Shown here: one piece after another, positions 5,151 to 5,993 of the stretch
Layout: each line of letters starts with the position of its first letter
Numbering within the stretch: the first letter of the stretch is position 1
NCBI GenBank assembly: GCA_946622835.1
Contig: CAMOQI010000069.1
Span: 1 to 5,993, forward strand
Reading direction: 5' to 3'
Source: an uncultured Candidatus Melainabacteria bacterium
GTDB lineage: Bacteria; Cyanobacteriota; Vampirovibrionia; Gastranaerophilales; Gastranaerophilaceae
Length of the DNA: 5,993 bases
Made by a program: the position numbers and the translations under genes
The notes under the pieces: generated by a model
Told to the model about the DNA's origin: nothing
Database searches by the model: none
What the model saw: the letters and a program-made list of their open reading frames with translations, nothing else

Positions 5151-5188
5151 AAAAAAACCCCTTGATTGATTGCCGTCAATCAAAGGGG
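5151..5188 (-). terminator. Intrinsic terminator of the antisense RNA
   Basis: Read leftward, CCCC(T)TTGATTGA pairs with TCAATCAAGGGG over a 6-nt loop (5175-5170), with one bulged base, followed by seven Ts (5157-5151). There is no T-run in the plus direction, so it works for the minus strand only. Confidence 0.88.
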
Positions 5189-5224
5189 CCGGGCATGAGG
5201 TTTTGACCTCAAAACTCTATCGCT
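5151..5224 (-). ncRNA. Predicted 74-nt antisense RNA controlling the rep leader
   Basis: A perfect consensus promoter (TTGACA 5259-5254, 17 nt, TATAAT 5236-5231) points leftward and would start an RNA at A5224 or G5223. Only about 70 nt later, an intrinsic terminator ends it at T7 (5157-5151). No ORF of note fits inside. The RNA would fold into a 5' hairpin (GAGGT, CAAA, ACCTC; alternatively GTTTTG, AGGT, CAAAAC), a short linker with GCCCGGCC, and the terminator stem-loop. It is fully complementary to the leader of the downstream gene, whose facing loop TTTG (5202-5205) fits the YUNR U-turn pattern common in antisense recognition loops. Such RNAs set plasmid copy number by attenuation or translation block. 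Existence is predicted only, but promoter and terminator are both near ideal. Confidence 0.78.
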
Positions 5225-5230
5225 ATTATA

Positions 5231-5259
5231 ATTATACCAAAGTATCACGCAATTGTCAA
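5231..5259 (-). promoter_or_regulatory. Antisense promoter, perfect sigma-A consensus
   Basis: TTGACA (5259-5254), spacer of 17 nt (5253-5237), TATAAT (5236-5231). It is the strongest promoter in the window by match to consensus and faces the sense promoter at 5101. Confidence 0.9.
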
Positions 5260-5305
5260 TAGGCATATTGTGTTTTTTGTGATAGTATGCACTTTTTTCT
5301 GCACC

Positions 5306-5337
5306 AGCGGCTTATTTGTATAAGCCGCTTTTATTTT
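5306..5337 (+). terminator. Attenuator: intrinsic terminator in the leader of the right-hand rep gene
   Basis: AGCGGCTTAT (5306-5315), loop TTGT, ATAAGCCGCT (5320-5329) is a perfect 10-bp stem followed by TTATTTTT. It stands between the sense promoter and the ribosome binding site (AAAGGA 5346-5351), so it must be bypassed for expression. An alternative stem, GCCGC (5324-5328) with GCGGC (5339-5343), would dissolve it and place a hairpin next to the ribosome binding site. Confidence 0.85.
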
Positions 5338-5358
5338 TGCGGCAGAAAGGACGTAAAA

Positions 5359-5988
5359 ATGATAACTCAAAAATTTGTATCAATTTATGATGTATGCATA
5401 CCTAACGATTTATTGCAATTGATGTATAATGTGCAAGCGGGCTTAACAAAATCAGACGTATTTGTATTATTGGACGTTTTACAACATGGTGGGGCAAATA
5501 ACGCAATGCCAATTAGCCGCAAGCAAATTGCAATTGATTGTAATTTGTCCGTGCCGTCGGTCAAACGTGCGCTTAAACATCTGCAAGACATTGACATAAT
5601 AACGTATGATGTACAATCAGATTATCACACCCCGTCATTAATCGCACTAAACGTCGCAAAAGCCCCGTTTACACAAATACCCATGTCAATATTTAACGCG
5701 CTGATGCCTGCTAAATTGACGTTTACGGCTATTAGATTACTATTATTTGTTTGGCGGAATACATACGGATACAAAGGCAGGCACGGCGGCAGGATTGCCC
5801 CTGCATTAATGACAGATACGTTTATAGCACGCGGCACGGGTGTAGACCGCAAAAATTTACAACGTGCGCTAAAGGAGCTTAGGCAGGTGGGCGCAATATA
5901 TATTGATCTTGATAACATGATTTGTAAAGGCTGTACAGTACAAGCAAGGTCAATCCGAGTTAATAACGATTGGACGGGTCAAATTTGA
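5359..5988 (+). CDS. Double winged-helix protein, probable plasmid replication initiator
   Basis: The 209-residue product has two similar halves. The first (about 10-100) has IPNDLLQLMYNVQAGLTKSD, then an HTH (ISRKQIAIDCNLSVPSVKRALKHL). The second (about 105-202) has IPMSIFNALMPAKLTFTAIR, RNTYGY, then an HTH (GTGVDRKNLQRALKELRQVG). The second half resembles the N-terminal winged helix of phage replication protein O and related replisome organizers, judged by eye. There is no nuclease, ATPase or HUH motif, so a DNA-binding initiator is the best fit; a transcription regulator is the main alternative. I start at ATG 5359 because AAAGGA (5346-5351) lies 7 nt upstream; an in-frame ATG at 5287 would run through the attenuator and lacks a ribosome binding site. 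The gene is AT-rich compared with the lipoprotein gene. The antisense/attenuator leader supports a copy-number-controlled initiator. Confidence 0.75.
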   Translation: MITQKFVSIYDVCIPNDLLQLMYNVQAGLTKSDVFVLLDVLQHGGANNAMPISRKQIAIDCNLSVPSVKRALKHLQDIDIITYDVQSDYHTPSLIALNVAKAPFTQIPMSIFNALMPAKLTFTAIRLLLFVWRNTYGYKGRHGGRIAPALMTDTFIARGTGVDRKNLQRALKELRQVGAIYIDLDNMICKGCTVQARSIRVNNDWTGQI

Positions 5989-5991
5989 CCC
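5976..5991. repeat. 16-bp perfect palindrome overlapping the rep stop codon
   Basis: GGGTCAAATTTGACCC is perfectly self-complementary and contains the TGA stop of the gene. Its CAAATTTG core also occurs in the palindrome TGCAAATTTGCA at 5073-5084. It could be an initiator-binding site or the start of an origin just downstream of rep. The window ends two bases later. Confidence 0.6.
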
Positions 5992-5993
5992 CC

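Noticed and set aside
4907..5179. Minus-strand 90-codon open frame across the leader region
   Set aside because: It begins inside the antisense terminator hairpin, has no ribosome binding site and no protein-like pattern.
5151..5188. Hairpin as a terminator of a plus-strand gene
   Set aside because: The run of seven Ts exists only when read on the minus strand; on the plus strand the stem is followed by CCGGGC.
5287..5358. In-frame upstream start of the right-hand gene at 5287
   Set aside because: No ribosome binding site, and the segment encodes the attenuator stem and T-run. AAAGGA before the ATG at 5359 is a better start.
1..5993. Whole window as a complete circular plasmid
   Set aside because: Joining the two ends continues TnpB as DRDGGSNL instead of the expected DRDxNAA motif, so the ends do not fit together.
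1..5993. tRNA or rRNA genes
   Set aside because: I saw no cloverleaf with T-loop GTTCGA-type sequence in the right setting and no rRNA-like segments on either strand.

Overview
The window looks like part of a plasmid, or a plasmid-derived accessory region, from a gut Clostridia-type Firmicute. Ruminococcus is my best guess. That guess rests on the Rep_3 protein type, strong Shine-Dalgarno sites, near-consensus sigma-A promoters and the Ala/Lys/Thr-rich lipoprotein, not on a database match. It holds two different replication-type modules with a lipoprotein gene and long non-coding DNA between them.

Left part (1-2840, genes on the minus strand). An IS200/IS605-type element is cut by the window edge. 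Its tnpB is open and carries the full RuvC triad up to the edge. Its tnpA has lost the 5' end, and the break lies at the 3' end of a Rep_3-family initiator gene (1367-2536). Upstream of rep is a classic iteron origin with five 22-bp iterons, three of them in perfect tandem. Three near-identical copies of a sigma-A promoter, each overlapped by an iteron-like inverted repeat, all fire toward rep. Beyond lie an AT-rich stretch and a 29-bp alternating purine-pyrimidine tract (2897-2925).

Middle (2926-4930). Several hairpins precede a well-formed promoter and an isolated gene for a secreted lipoprotein (3189-4427). It has a lipobox, a lysine-rich tether and two related C-terminal domains. A strong terminator closes it. 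About 400 bp of AT-rich non-coding DNA follows, with hairpins and a 26-bp direct repeat.

Right part (4930-5993, plus strand). A gene for a 209-residue protein with two winged-helix-like halves resembles plasmid or phage replication initiators. Its leader is the most interesting part of the window. A sense promoter (5101-5129) reads through a region copied on the other strand as a predicted 74-nt RNA. That RNA has a perfect consensus promoter (5259-5231) and an ideal intrinsic terminator (5188-5151). The sense leader then meets its own intrinsic terminator (5306-5337) just before the ribosome binding site. This is the layout of antisense-RNA-controlled transcriptional attenuation, as known for pT181- and pIP501-type replicons. 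A structured leader and a possible 19-codon ORF lie further upstream.

Together the window suggests a composite replicon: one module controlled by iterons and Rep autorepression, the other by an antisense RNA and attenuator. All functional statements are predictions from sequence.
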